Source: Haplomitrium mnioides (lineage: Eukaryota > Marchantiophyta > Haplomitriopsida > Calobryales). From it: a stretch of 56,709 nucleotides of DNA. Position 1 is the first letter of the stretch. Each line of letters starts with the position of its first letter. The position numbers were made by a program, and so were the translations under genes. Location: contig JBNGIS010012307.1 in the NCBI GenBank assembly GCA_049999725.1, positions 1 through 56,709 of the forward strand, read 5' to 3'. This document shows, piece after piece, positions 43,737-55,387 of the stretch. The notes below the pieces were generated by a model. That model was not told the DNA's origin. It saw nothing but the letters and a program-made list of their open reading frames with translations, and made no database searches.

Positions 43737-43995
43737 ACAACGGTCATACGAGGTTGCGTCCGAAGAATCTCGCGGACTGAGATTTCGAAGATTCTTGCAG
43801 AACCGAGTCCGAAGAATCTTGTAGAACATGGTCCGAAGGAATCTCGCAGATTCGAGTCTAAAGATTCCCGCAGATTCGAGTCTAAAGATTCCCGTAGATC
43901 CGAGTCCGCAAAATCTCGCGGAACAGCGTCTGAAGGAATCTCGTGGATTCGAGTCTGAGATTCTCATGAATCTGAGTATGTAGAACCCAGTAGAA
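43737..43995. repeat. LTR array 1: ~24-27 bp units
   Basis: Repeated AAGATTCCCGCAGATTCGAG / GAATCTCGCGGA units. Counterpart in the 5' LTR at about 53105-53365. Confidence 0.8.
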
Positions 43996-44149
43996 CCTAG
44001 AGCCCGCTGTTGACTTTTCCTCCGTTGTTGTCGTCCGACGCCGCATTCAACCTGGAAGTTGGACCAGCGCATTGACCTTGTTCCGTAGTTGACCACGAAG
44101 CCCAATCCAAAGAATCCAACAGATAGGGAAGTTTGAAAGATCCCTCGGA

Positions 44150-44745
44150 CTCCTCCAAAGTGCCACGTATCCGAGGCCGCGCCATCCGACGTTGTTTTCA
44201 ATAAGGAAGGTGGACTGCCGCACTGACCTTCGTCCGTGGTTGACTTCTCTTTGACCTGAAGGATCCAACAGGCTCTTTCGAAGCGCCACGTATTCGGGGC
44301 CGCGCCATCCAACGCTGTTTTCAACAGGGAAAGTGGACCGCCGCGCTGACCTTCGTCCATGGTTGACTTCTTTTTGATCCGAAGAATCCAACAAGCTCCT
44401 CCAAAGCGCCACGTATCCGGGGTTGCACCGTCCGACGCCATTTTCAACATGGAAGGTGGATCGTCGTGATGACCTTCGTCCGTGGTTGACTTCTCTCTAA
44501 CTCGAAGGATCCAACAGGCTTCTTCGAAGCGCCACGTATCCGAGGGTGCGCTATCCGACGTCGTTTTCAACAGGGAAGGTGGACTTCCGCGTTGACCTTC
44601 GTCCATGGTTGACTTCTCTCTGACCCAAAGGATCCAATAGGCTTCTCTGAAGCGCCACGTATCTGGGGGTGCACTATCCGACGCTGTTTTCAACAGGGAA
44701 GGTGGACTGCAGTGTTGACCTAATTCCGAAAAATCCAACGGGCTC
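44150..44745. repeat. LTR array 2: five 123 bp units
   Basis: Units begin GAAGCGCCACGTATCCG near 44156, 44279, 44402, 44525 and 44648. Each contains CGACGCCGTTTTCAACAGGG, GACCTTCGTCCGTGGTTGAC and GATCCAACAGGCT. Because 123 is 41 codons, one minus-strand frame stays open through the array (43677-44798, 373 codons). The 5' LTR has only three units. Confidence 0.9.
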
Positions 44746-44749
44746 CTAC

Positions 44750-45262
44750 AAAGTGCCACGTGTTCGCTGAATCTCTCAGACACCTGTGAGGACACCACGT
44801 TTCTGAGGGAGCACCGTCCGACGCCGTTTTCAACGGGGAAGCTTGACCGCCGCGCTCACGTTCGGTTCTAAAGAAGACCGCGGACACACCCTTGCTTGCC
44901 ACATTTCTGCAAAGCCCCGTAGGCCTCCTACGCCTACCACGTCTCTGGTGAAGCCCTCGGACACTCCTGAGAACGCTATGTTTTCGTTGAATCTCTCGAA
45001 GCCCTCTGAAGACGTTATGTTTTCGCAAAGGCCCTCAGAGACTCCGAGCCCGCCACGTCTCCGCTAAGGCCCGCGGACACCCTGTGCCTACCGCGTCTCT
45101 GCTGAATCTCTTTGGACACTCCTGAGGACGCCACGTTTTCGTTGAATCTTCTAGAGCCCTACAAAGACACCACGTTTCCGCAAAGGCGCACAAACACTCT
45201 GGGCTCGCCACGTCTCCACTAATGCCCACGGACACCCTGCACCTGCCACGTTTTCGAAAAGA
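44750..45262. repeat. LTR array 3: ~47-50 bp units with GCCACGT
   Basis: Diverged copies of GCCACGTYTCCGCTRARGCCC and TCCTGAGGACGCCACGTTT. Every unit carries GCCACGT, the same heptamer that opens the 123 bp units. Counterpart in the 5' LTR at about 53882-54520 is roughly 130-150 bases longer. Confidence 0.85.
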
Positions 45263-45840
45263 CTAGCGGACACTGAAGGAAAGGGTCGTGGACTCCAGTA
45301 GAACCCGTTAACGCTTGAGGGATCGGAGCGTCCCCCGATCCTCAGCATAGTCGCTGCTTACGAAGGCCATGGCCCCCTTCTTTCTCTTCCCAATCTTTGC
45401 TTCTGGTGCACGACATCGGGGAGCTTGCGCTGCGGCCTTTTCTTGTCTGCGTCACTTTCCCTTTCCATCGCTCTTTGATCCTTACCTCGCGTCTCGGATC
45501 CTTCTTCTCTAATCCCCGCTTCTTCCTTACTTCCGAGGTCGCCCTCCCTTTCTCCTACTAGGGCCTCGATTCTTGCATCCCGATGATACTTATAGGTTCT
45601 CTTCTGCTTCCGTCGAAATTTAGTGGTGTTCCCTCGCTCGCTGGCTACCACAACTCCCTTCTCTCCTTCTGAAACGATCTCGTTCCACTCTTTGGATCCC
45701 GACAATCCGTTCATACTCATTGATTGGAGTCGATCTACTGCTTCTGAGGTGCTTTAGTACTAACAAGAGGGAAATTGTTCCAATGCCACCTCCGATCTCA
45801 TGAATTCTTCCTTAGTGTTCCATGTCATTGGTTGATATAA

Positions 45841-45850
45841 CTCCCCCTTC
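45841..45850 (-). other. Polypurine tract of the large gypsy
   Basis: Element-sense GAAGGGGGAG, three bases before the 3' LTR. Confidence 0.85.
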
Positions 45851-45954
45851 AAGTGTGAAGCAACCTCGTGAACACCCTTTCTCGTTCATCAATTCCACTA
45901 ATTTCCTCCTCCGTAGTGGTCACTGCTTGGCTAATCCAAGGTTGCTGAAGTGCA

Positions 45955-46025
45955 ATTCCACAAACACCCACACACACTCACGCACCCAACACACCTGCAC
46001 ATACTCACACACACATTCACACATG
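45955..46025. repeat. CA-rich simple repeat
   Basis: Imperfect CACACACTCACGCACCC-type tract of about 70 bases between integrase and the polypurine tract. Confidence 0.8.
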
Positions 46026-46163
46026 TCAACTTGGAATCTCCAATTGGGTCACCGTCGACCCTCCTCCTTCCTCCTCATGGTTTACATACCTCTTGAGGTG
46101 GTCGAAATGCACTCAATTGGCGAACTTATGGCCCGCCAACATCTCCAATTCTGCTGACCCATT

Positions 46164-48126
46164 TCAATGCAACTTTTTCAACACAAAAGGGTCCATCCAT
46201 CTGGTGTGTAACTTATTTAAGAAGTGCACAAACCTGCTGTCATACAATGGCACCAGGTTCCCCTCCCAAAGGTCGGTTGGTTTTAGGTCCTTATCGTGTT
46301 GTTGCTTCTGCAGTTGCTGTTGGTGCTCCAATCTTCCTTGGGCTTGCTCTTTGGCTTCCTCCAAGCTCTCTAGGTGATATAGTCTCTCCCTCTTGCTTCG
46401 ATCCTCTGCCATCCTCTCCTCCTCTAGTAGTTGTTTGGTAGGCACTTCATACCCCACGGGCACCAGAACGTGTTGTCTAAAGACCAAAAAATAGGGGCAG
46501 TGGCCAGTTGTGGTCTTGTAAGCCAAATTATAGACATGGGTTGCGGCTAGCAGCTTGAGATCCCAATCCGCCTTGTTGGCTGCCACCGTCTTGATGAGGA
46601 TCTTACCCATGATCCCATTTTCTCTTTCTGTAAGCCCATTAGCATTGGGATGATAGGCTGTAGTGCGGCGGTGCTTGACCAAGTATCGAGTAGTCAGGTC
46701 CTGGATTACGTGATTGATGAAATGTGCTTCTTGATCACTCACTAGCTCCAGTGGGGGCCCAAATCTGCAAAACATCTCTTCATACATGAAGGCAACCATT
46801 GTCTTGGCCATCATCCTTCCGAGTGGCTCTGACCTCCACCCATTTCGTTGCATAATCTGTAGCCAACATGATGTATTTGTTGCCCCTACGGGTGGAGGGT
46901 GCAATTGGGCCAATGAAATCAATTCCCCACTTTTCAAAAGGTGCTAGGGGAATAATCGGGACCAAGGGATGATGTTGATTAGATGTTGGCCTCCCCGTCC
47001 TCTGGCATGCGTCGCACCTCTTCACCCGAAAGTGCACATCTTTGTGCAGAGTGGGCCACCAATACCCTGCATCCAAAATCTTTCTAATGGTGGCATTCGC
47101 TGCAAAATAGTCCCTCACCTCCTCTCCGTGCAAAGCCCGCATTACCACCGTAGATTGATCTCGCTCCGGGCATCGCCTGATCATCCCATTGTACCCTCTC
47201 TTGTGCAACACTCCCTTGATCAACAGGTATGGCTTCATCTTTCTGAAGAACATGTCAACTTCCTCTCTGCAGCTGTCTTTTGGGATTTGAGCTAAAATGA
47301 GGAATTCTGTTATAGCAGCATAGTCTATGGCCCTTCCAGCTTTCACGTGGAACAGGTCCTCATTCGGAAATGCATTGTTCACCTCCTTCTGATTGATTGG
47401 CCCAACAATTATGGAGAAGAAGTTGGCATTGTTGTGCTTCCTCCTTGGTTTGATCCTCACTTCAAAGTCGAACTCCTGCAAAAGAAGCACCCACCTTGCA
47501 ATCCGACCGGTCACATCCGGTTTATTTACCATGTACTTGAGTGCAATGTGATCGGTGTGAAAGATCACCTTGTAATGCAACAAGTAATGCCTGAATTTTT
47601 TCAAGGCATAAATAATTCCTAAGGCTTCTTGATCCGTAGTAGAGTAATTCTTTTCCGTTGAGGCCAATAGCTTGTTGGCAAAATAAATCGGATGATCCCT
47701 GCCCTTCTCATCCATCTGGCTCAGCATCGCCTTGATGCAGAAGCCGGACATATCAATCATTATGTGAAATTCTCTTCCCCAGCTGGGAGGCACTAGAATA
47801 GGGGCGCTTGCCAATCTCCTCTTCAACTCTATGAAGTTTGCCAGCCTTTCAAGGGTGGCTTCAAAGGTGCTGCCCCCTTTTGTCATCTGGGTGAGGGGTA
47901 GAGTCACCAAGACAAATTGGACGATAAATCTTCTGTAGTATCCCACGCACCCCAAAAAGCCTTGCACCTTCTTCAAATTGGTGGAGAATGAGACATTCAT
48001 CCAAATGGCAAGCTTCTCATGATCCACTTCGATGCCTCGACTAGAAATCCAGTGTTTGAGTAGTATCTCCTCCTTCACTCTGAAGAAACATTTGCTTGGG
48101 TGCAATCTGAGCCCTGTCTCTTTGCA
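46164..48126 (-). pseudogene. Large gypsy: RT end, RNase H and integrase
   Basis: Element-sense frame 48105-46780 starts after a TGA (48127-48129). It has FLGCVGYYRRFIVQF (RT connection), FHIMIDMSGFCIKAML and IYFANKLLASTEKNYSTTDQ and IFHTDHIALKYM (RNase H), then the integrase zinc region with YWWPTLHKDVHFRVKRCDAC; the second His of the HHCC set reads Tyr (RDYFA). Integrase core: WGIDFIGPIAPSTRRGNKY and ATDYATKWVEVRAT. A frameshift near 46825 leads to LVSDQEAHFINHVIQ and NANGLTERENGIMGK (46937-46164), giving D, D and E. The end reads VPLYDSRFVHFLNKLHTRW with no chromodomain. Confidence 0.9.
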
Positions 48127-48690
48127 TCATTGAAGGGTGAGCCTCACATTCCGCTCGTGATCATCCAGCTTCCCATACACCACGAAATCATCAATGAAGA
48201 TCTCCAAGAATTTCCTCAGATAATCATGGAAGATGTTCATCATCATCTTTTGAAAAGTTCTTGGTGCATTGCATAGTCCGAAGGGCATTTTTCGGAAGGC
48301 AAACACCCCCCATTCCATGGTGAATGCCGTTTTTAGTTGATCCTCCTCTCGGATCCAAATCTGGTTATACCTGAAGTATACATCTAGAAAGCTATAAACT
48401 TCTTGCCCTGCCACCAAATCCAGCACCCCGTTCGTGAAGGGCAGTGGGTAGTGATCTTTTTTCGTGGCCTCATTGAGCTTCTAAAAATCCTAGCACACTC
48501 GGATTTTCCGTTCACCATCCTGCCCCACTTTCTTGGGCACCACCACCAGCGGGGACACCCATTCACTGTTTATGATCGGGTAGATGAAATCTGCCTCCAA
48601 TGGCTTGTCAATTTCCTCCTTCACTAGCAAGGAGAAGCGAGGGTTCATCTTGTATTGTCATTGTCTTACCGGGATTGCTATGGGTTCTAA
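48127..48690 (-). pseudogene. Large gypsy: reverse transcriptase N-terminal half
   Basis: Element-sense: NSEWVSPLVVVPKK, then RVC-stop-DF-stop-KLNEATKK (two TAG codons near 48480-48495), LVAGQEVYSFLDVYFRYNQI, FAFRKMPFGLCNAPRTFQ and LEIFIDDFVVYGKLDDHE. The catalytic box FIDD keeps both Asp. A TGA (48127-48129) separates it from the rest of pol in the same frame. Confidence 0.9.
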
Positions 48691-48744
48691 GTCAATCCGG
48701 TGTTCCCCCAATTCCCTCGAGACTCCCTTCAAATTTATGTGACT

Positions 48745-49302
48745 TCAAGCAAAGGCATCACTGAAGTTACTTAAGAGTTGGGTGATGGCTTGCTCTGATT
48801 CTTTGGGCAATTCAGATCCTATGTGGAATGCCCGTCCCTTTTGGACCACCACTTGCTTGTGTTTGGATTCCCGCGCTGTCTCCATCTCATTTCTCCATTG
48901 TGCCCCTTCTTTTTGCGTCAGGGTTGACAATCGCAACCCCCCTTCCACCTGGAGAGACTCTTTGGACTTCTTTGTGTCCATCTCCTATATTCGAGGAGAC
49001 ACTTTGGACCCCTCTTGTCCTCCGGCCTTAGTGTCCTCATCTCCTGCTAGGTCTTTCGTGGATTCCCTCCGTTGGTGCTATGTTTCTGTGTGCTCTTCTA
49101 TCTCAATTTGATTTACAGACACCACATCTTCTTCCATCAGATCCTCCTCTGTGGCCTCGCTCACTATCTGTACCCAGTAGTGGTATTCCAATTCTTCCTC
49201 CTCTTCAGACCACTCACTATCATACTCCTCTTCAGCTTGCATTTCCCCCGAGTGAGGAACAGGTCTGTAGTGCACTACTGTCTTCTCGGGGCCAAACACC
49301 AA
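48745..49302 (-). pseudogene. Large gypsy: acidic linker between protease and reverse transcriptase
   Basis: Frame 49078-49302 is acidic (YDSEWSEEEEELEYHYW). Frame 48745-48981 reads QWRNEMETARESKHKQVVVQ and ends SEQAITQLLSNFSDAFA, the usual lead-in to gypsy reverse transcriptase. No catalytic motif; a frame change separates them. Confidence 0.6.
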
Positions 49303-49344
49303 TGTTGAATTCCCCCAGTTATGCAGGACTCGAGCCCCATATAG

Positions 49345-49907
49345 CTAGGGTCTCCCAATTAGCATAGGATATGGAGACGCTCTAGCTGGTCGCATGACTA
49401 GGTAATTCAACTTAAATTCTTTTCCTCCGATGAAGGTGGGCACTTGGAGGAGGGAGCCTAATGGTTTCACCCAAGATCCATCCACTAGCCTTATGATTCT
49501 GGATGTGGGTTGGAATTCCGTGAATCCCAGCTTGTGGGCGGTCTCCTCCACCATAATGTTCACCCCTACCCCTCCGTCTACGGGCACCAACGATAGTGTG
49601 CACCTTGCGATCTGAATGTCAATCTCTGGGGCCTCCTTATCCTTATATACCAGCTGCAGATCCGCTGGAACTCCCACTCGGGGCAGCCTTCTCCTCCTCT
49701 TGGCTCCCATCAACAATTCTCGGAGTTGCCTTTATACAGCGGGCTGTCCTTGATCAATTGGCCTACTGTGGCCGTGACAGGACAGTCCCTCACATCTGCT
49801 TGAATGCTGTATGGAATGGGTTTTGCTCCACCTTCTAGGGCTGTGATCTTTGCCCTTGCTTCCTCGATCTTTCCATGTTGCTTGCAGACCTCCTTTAGGG
49901 TCTCCAT
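49345..49907 (-). pseudogene. Large gypsy: protease
   Basis: The upper part (49907-49710) holds KIEEARAKITALEGGAKPI. After a frameshift, 49716-49345 holds LSLVPVDGGVGVNIM (retropepsin-like active site, D-G-G in place of D-T/S-G), AHKLGFTEFQPTSRIIRL, TFIGGKEFKLNYLVM and PYPMLIGRP. Would process the polyprotein. The D-G-G variant might be lineage-typical and not damage. Confidence 0.75.
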
Positions 49908-50073
49908 CGCTGCCTACTCCTCTTCCAAGGCTTCCAGAGCCTCCAATTGCTTCCTCACGTGGTCTTAATGCTTGGGATAGAACCACTTTGGATTATCCTT
50001 CTTATAATCTGAGTCACTCTGTGACGAGGTTGCTTGGGCCGCCCCCCTTCTTGACTTTCCGCTCGCTTTTCCT

Positions 50074-51531
50074 CTAACTCTTCTTCTTGGCCTTCATTCC
50101 AGCTCGGGTCACCACCCGGTAGCAATTTTCAGGAGCGGGTGTCTCCCATCCAGGCAATTCTGCTTCCTCCTCCTTTTCCAAGGCTATGAGATTGACAATT
50201 GCATGGGGAGGGGGATTTGCGCCTGGGTCGGGGGATGCATCGAGCCTTTGGCTAAGTGGGCAATTGACCGCCACATGCCTCTCCTTCTTGCATTGGAAGC
50301 ATAAGACATCCGGTTGGCCGTAATCGCTCTTCCATGGCTCCGGATAGTTAGAGGAAATGTGGCATGGGTGGCACAATTCTAGCATACCATGATTGTTGTC
50401 TGGGGTGGCCGATTGACAACCCACTGATTTCTTGGCCCTCTGCTCCCTCTTGCAGGCCTGCTCAGCATGGTGCGAGGGCCCCCACTGATCTGATATACCG
50501 TCTCAAGGGCCTCTTCCATCACATACTCCACTTCCTCCCTCACATACTCTAGTGCCTCCTCTTGCACGTAGTGTACTACATTTTTTCTGTCGGGCATTCT
50601 TGAGGGGAGTGGCCATGCTTGTTGCATCTCACGTACCAAACTCCAACTCGTCTGGTGGGTAGTGCCTGGCCTTCCGGTTTGAATCCTGCCAGGAGGATAT
50701 TCGTCGCCTTCATTTTAGCGCTCAACTTTTCAATTCAATCCCTCTCCCCTTGCTTTTTGCTCGTCTTGGGTTCGGGTTCACTTCTTCGGTATTTTCTTTT
50801 GCTGGTCCCCTTGCGTTGATGCACCTCTCTCTCTCCTTGGCCTGTTTTTTCTTCTTTGGATCCTTTCGTTTTTTCTTCTTTTGAGATGATCGGTCCTCCT
50901 GTGAGCTACTGATGTTCGAGTCGCTCTCGCTTTCCGATGAGGCTGCGGAACTTTCATCTGTCTCCTCTTTGCTATCCAAAGTGTCCAAAGAGTCATCAGA
51001 CTCATACTTTGTTTTGGCCTTTCTGTGGGAGCTCGTGATTGCAGTCTTTACATGGGAGCGGGCTGCATTGACCGCCTCCTTCAGTGCCTACGGATCCGTT
51101 TGCCTCATCCAGGTTCCAATTCCCCTGGGTAGGGCTGCTAAGAACCATACTGTGAGCATCCCATCGGTGGATGAGGGATTCAACTTCCAAACTACCTTCT
51201 TAAACCTCTAGAGGAACTTCCCGACAGACTCTTTCTTTTTCATCCTTAGTTGACCCATTTTGATCAGCGCCTTTGTTTCCTCCCCAATTCCTCTTAACTC
51301 TGCAATGAAGACAACTTTGAAGGCTCCATAGTCCCTCTTGACGTTGTCGAGTAAATCTTTGTACCATGGCTGGGCCTTTCTCTTCAAGACTGCTGGCAAG
51401 ATTCTGATTTTAACATGGCTTTCTCCATTAGCTGCCGCGATGTTCTCCAGGTCATCCAACCATGCATCGGGGTTGTCCTTCTGACGCCCCTTGAAGAATT
51501 TGTATTTAAATCTACCCCTCGATCCGGACAT
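50074..51531 (-). pseudogene. Large gypsy: gag
   Basis: Gag starts MSGSRGRFKYKFFKGRQKD (51531). Retrotrans_gag core: WLDDLENIAAANGES, LKRKAQPWYKDLL and FIAELRGIGEETKALIKMGQ. A Ser/Glu then Lys-rich region (50988-50722), a linker frame (50639-50379), and zinc knuckle CFQCKKERHVAVNC in 50424-50074 follow. At least three frame changes. Gag would form the capsid and bind RNA. Confidence 0.85.
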
Positions 51532-51732
51532 GGCACAAGGTTTGCCATCCTAGCACTGAGCAAGGACAATTCCACCCACAAGTCGATTCCTTCCTCCACA
51601 CTTCCTCAACAAGCTCACAACCAGTTGCTATGTTTCGCGGAACTCTCCTTCACAATTTGACTGTAGATCCTTGGTGCACAAAGTGATATCTTGGCCTTGA
51701 GTTGGTCTCAAGTTTCTGCAAACCTTTTGCCC

Positions 51733-51753
51733 TCCTTCTAGCACCAAAATTCA
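51733..51753 (-). other. Candidate primer binding site of the large gypsy
   Basis: Element-sense sequence after the 5' LTR is TGAATTTTGGTGCTAGAAGG. The TTTTGGTGCTAGAAGG part is the expected place for tRNA priming and is not the initiator-Met complement used by the other elements. I could not assign the tRNA. Confidence 0.5.
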
Positions 51754-54700
51754 TGTCACTCCCATCCTTCATGCCTTAACCTTCACAAATGCCACTTGGA
51801 AGACAAGAGAGGACAAAAACAAGAGAATAAGGTTCTTTTGTGAGATGGCCCCTATCCAGTTATCACTTTGAGGCTTTAAAGGATCTCTCTTTACCTTTCA
51901 AGCCATTTCCTCACCTCGACATTCACATCAGCAGCCAATCTGCTCATTCACCCACAATGCTAGAGTACACATGCATATAAACCCAAGTATCTCTGTGGTA
52001 ATCTTCAATATAATTCAGGGGTCCCAAATCTGGGTCCAGCCACCTTGTATACACTTCAGGAGTATAAGGCAATGACCTCTGTGTCACGGAACAATGACAA
52101 GGGACTTGACTCCACCTCTCAAGGTTGTACCATGGTTTGAACAAATAGAATTCCTACCTACTTCTAGTCTTAAATGTTTCTTACACAATATAACAGAATT
52201 CAAATCTAGCTAAATACACTCAACCACAATTACAAACATACACACTCCTGGCACTTCACAAAAATCAGAGGCCTCATAGGACCACTAGGATTGATCTCCC
52301 CAATAGACTCCTCCCTCACTCAACTTACCACCTCAATCTTCCTTTCCTCTCCCACACACACACCCTTCGTCTAGATAGTTTTTCAACTTCCCTCGCAAGA
52401 AGCCCTAGATTTACTTCCTCAAGCTTGGAAGAGGATTTCTTTCACTTCCACCCATGGAAGACAGTCCTCCCGACTGCTAGTAGCTCACTCCACCTTTGAG
52501 CCTTGAATAGGTCTTCTTTGCAGTGCGCAGGCACTAATGCAGCTACCTTTTTCTCAGCTCTACTTCAGAGTTTACACTAGAGCACACTCCGAGCACTATG
52601 GGTTGATGCTCTCGCACAGAGGATGTAGAGATGACCCCAAGATCCCACTTGGCAATCTCTCCTGAATTCTCAACAAACAGGATCCCCTTCAAATCTCTTG
52701 TACTATCGATTCACCTCCACTACAGGTCCACCCGCAGGGATGAGTTCACATGGATCACTCGAGCCTCTAGAGCTCCTTGCCCAACAATTCTCGGCACCCC
52801 TCTAGTCCACCTCTGCCCTTGCTAGCCCTCTGCACGAGTACACTCTCCTCACATAAATTCTCACTAGAATTCTTTCTGCTTTACCTCGTTGCCTCTTTTT
52901 GTCTCAAGATCGCTTGCGCGTCTCTAGCTTGCTTGCAAACAAACCCGATCAAATTCAAGGCCCGTCAATGTATACTCCTTGCTTCTCCGCCCCTCCGAAT
53001 CCTTCCCGTTGAAAAGGTAGTTATTCCTGTTAGGCTCAACTTCGGACGTGGCAACACCTATCCCGTCTATTTGCAGAATGCCTCCAAGTACAACAATGAT
53101 ACAAAATCGAGTCCGAAGAATCTCGCAGACTAAGATTCCAAAGATTTTCGTGGAATTGAGTGTGAAGAATCTCGCAAAACAGGGTCTGAAGGAATCTCGC
53201 GGATTTGAGTCCGAAGATTCCCACGGATCCGAGTCCGCAGAATCTTGCAGATTTGAGTCTAAAGATTCCCGCAGATCCGAGTTTGCAGAATCTCGCGGAA
53301 CAGGGTCCGAAAGAATCTTGCGGATTCGAGTCTGAAGATTCTCGCATATCCGAGTCCGTAGAACCTAGCGGAACCTAGAGACCACTGTTGACTTTTCCTC
53401 TGTTGTTGCCATCCGATGCTGCATTCAACTTGGAAGTTGGACCGGCGCATTGACCTTGTTCCGTAGTTGACTACGGATCCCAATCTGAAGAATCCAATGG
53501 GCAGGGAAGTCTGAAGGATCCCTCAGGCTCCTCCGAAGCGCCACATATCCGAGGCTGCGCCGTCCAATGCCATTTTCAATAGGGAAGGTGGACCGCCGCA
53601 CTGACCTTGGTCCGTGAATGACTTCTCTCTGACCCGAAGGATCCAACGGGCTCCTCCGAAGCGCTATGTATCCAGAGACGCATTGTCTGATGCCATTTTC
53701 AACAGGGAAGGTGGACTGCCGCGTTGACCTTTGTTCGTGGTTGACTTCTCTCTGACCTGAAGGATCCAATGGGCTCCTCCGAAGCGCCACGTATCCGAGG
53801 CTACGCCGTCCGATGCCATTTTCAACAGGGAAGGTGGACCACCATGCTGAATTGGTTCCAAAAAAGCCAACGGGCTCTTTCGAAGTGCCACATGTCCGCT
53901 GAATCTCCTAGACACCTATGAGGACACCACGTTTCGGAGGGAGCGCCATCCGACGCTGTTTTCAACGAGGAAGCTTGACCGCCGCGCTGATCTTCGTTTT
54001 CAAAGAAGACCGCGGACACCCCCCACCTGCCATGTTTCCGCAAAGCCCCATGGGCCTCCTGCGCCTGCCACGTCTCCGCTGAAGCCTTCGGACACTCCTA
54101 AGGACACTACGTTTCCGTTGAATCTCCCAAAACCCTATGAAGACGCCACGTTTCCGCCAAGGCCCGCGGACACTCTGGGCCTGCCATGTCTCCGCTAAGG
54201 CCCGCGGACACCCTGTGCTCACCACGTCTCCACTAAATATCTTTGGACACTTTTGAGGACGCCACATTTTTCGTTGAATCTCTTGGAGCCCTCCGAAGAC
54301 GCCACGTTTCCGCAAAGGCCCATGAACACTTTAGGCCCGCCACATCTTCGCTAAGGCCCGCGGACACCTTGTGCCCACCACGTCTCTGCTAAATCTCTTT
54401 GGACACTCCTGAGGATGCCACGTTTCTGTTGAATCTCTCGGAGCCCTCCGAAGACGCCACATTTCTGCAAAGGCCCACAAACACTCTGGGCTCGCCACGT
54501 TTTTGCAAAGACTTATAGACACTGAAGGAAGGGGTCGCAGGCCCCAGTAGAACCCGTTAACGCCTGAGGGATCGGAGCGTCCTCCAATCCTCGGCATAGT
54601 CGCTGCTTACAAAGGCCATAGACCCCTTCTTTCTCTTCCCGATCTTTGCTTCTGGTGCGCGACATCTAGAAGCTTGCGTTGCGGCCATTCCTTATCTGCA

Positions 54701-55086
54701 TCCCTTCCCCTTGCCGTTGATCTTCGATCCTTGCCCCGCGTCTCGGATCCTCCTTCTCTGATCTACGCTTCTTCCTCACTTCCAAGATCGCCCTCCCTTC
54801 CTCCTGCTAGGGCCTTGATTCTTGCATCCTGATGATACTTACAGGTTCTCTTCTACTTCCGTCAAAATTTAATGGTGCCCCCTCACTCGCTGGCTACCAC
54901 AGTTTCTTTCTCTCCTTCCGAAACGATCACGTTCCACTCCTCGAATCCCAACAATCCATTCGTACTTACTAATTGGAGTCAATCCGTTGCTTACGAGGTA
55001 CTTTAATACTTACAAGAGGGAAATTGTTCCAATGCCACCTCCAATCTCATGAATTCTTCCTTAGTGCCCCATGTCACTGGCTGACA
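51754..55086 (-). repeat. 5' LTR of the large gypsy (3333 bp)
   Basis: Plus-strand edges TGTCACTCCCATCC and CACTGGCTGACA. Same three arrays as the 3' LTR: array 1 at about 53105-53365, array 2 with three 123 bp units (starts near 53537, 53659, 53781), array 3 at about 53882-54520. Confidence 0.9.
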
Positions 55087-55356
55087 ATTGAATTGAAGAA
55101 ACTTGGAACAGTGAGAAGCTATGTTACATATTTTCACGATACAATTATGTAAATTCTTGATATAAGAGAAGAAAAAACACTAGACCATTTTGTTCGTAGA
55201 TTGAAGCCTCGCATGAGAATGGGAGTTGCAATGAGAGAGCAAGCTCAATTAGAAGAAACAATATGCTTGGCGGAGTGGTGTGAGTCATTACTTAGCACTA
55301 GAAAAGTTAGGCCACGTTCTCAACCATTCAAACATACTCAGAACTTCTCAAGCTCT
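55087..55356 (+). pseudogene. Gag of tandem unit C, continuation
   Basis: Continues the gag cut at 42418: ATTGAATTGAAGAAACTTGG, then TVRSYVTYFHDTIM-like reading, DHFVRRLKPRMRMGVAMREQ and AQLEETICLAEW. It stops abruptly at 55356, where the dispersed core begins, so the protease part seen in units A and B is absent. Confidence 0.85.
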
Positions 55357-55387
55357 AAACAACCGCTACTTTGAACCAAGAACCACT
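55357..55387 (+). repeat. Dispersed ~30 bp core, copy 3
   Basis: AAACAACCGCTACTTTGAAC plus CAAGAACCACT begins exactly where gag homology ends. It marks the left boundary of a second, inverted copy of the left-end repeat. Confidence 0.65.

Larger units (their letters stand above)
42419..45837 (-). repeat. 3' LTR of the large gypsy (3419 bp)
   Basis: Plus-strand edges TGTCACTCCTCTCC and CATTGGTTGATA. Alignable from end to end with 51754-55086. It contains three internal tandem arrays and is much richer in GC than the surroundings. Confidence 0.9.
42419..55086 (-). mobile_element. Large Ty3/gypsy retrotransposon, ~12.7 kb, Athila/Tat-like
   Basis: Element sense is right to left: 5' LTR 51754-55086, primer-site region, gag with zinc knuckle, protease, acidic linker, reverse transcriptase, RNase H, integrase, polypurine tract, 3' LTR 42419-45837. 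Integrase follows RNase H (gypsy order) and no chromodomain is seen. LTR length above 3.3 kb and size suggest the Athila/Tat side of the family; that lineage call is inference. Frames are broken but domains are easy to follow. It interrupts gag of tandem unit C. Confidence 0.9.

Noticed and set aside
43439-43958. Plus-strand open frames in the large LTR
   Set aside because: They are antisense to the element and run through tandem repeats; no codon signal is evident.
46247-46441. Plus-strand frames opposite integrase
   Set aside because: Shadows of the minus-strand pol, which has complete motif sets.
48782-49367. Plus-strand frames opposite the acidic linker
   Set aside because: The acidic sense strand makes the antisense frames Ser/Leu/Pro-rich and open by chance.
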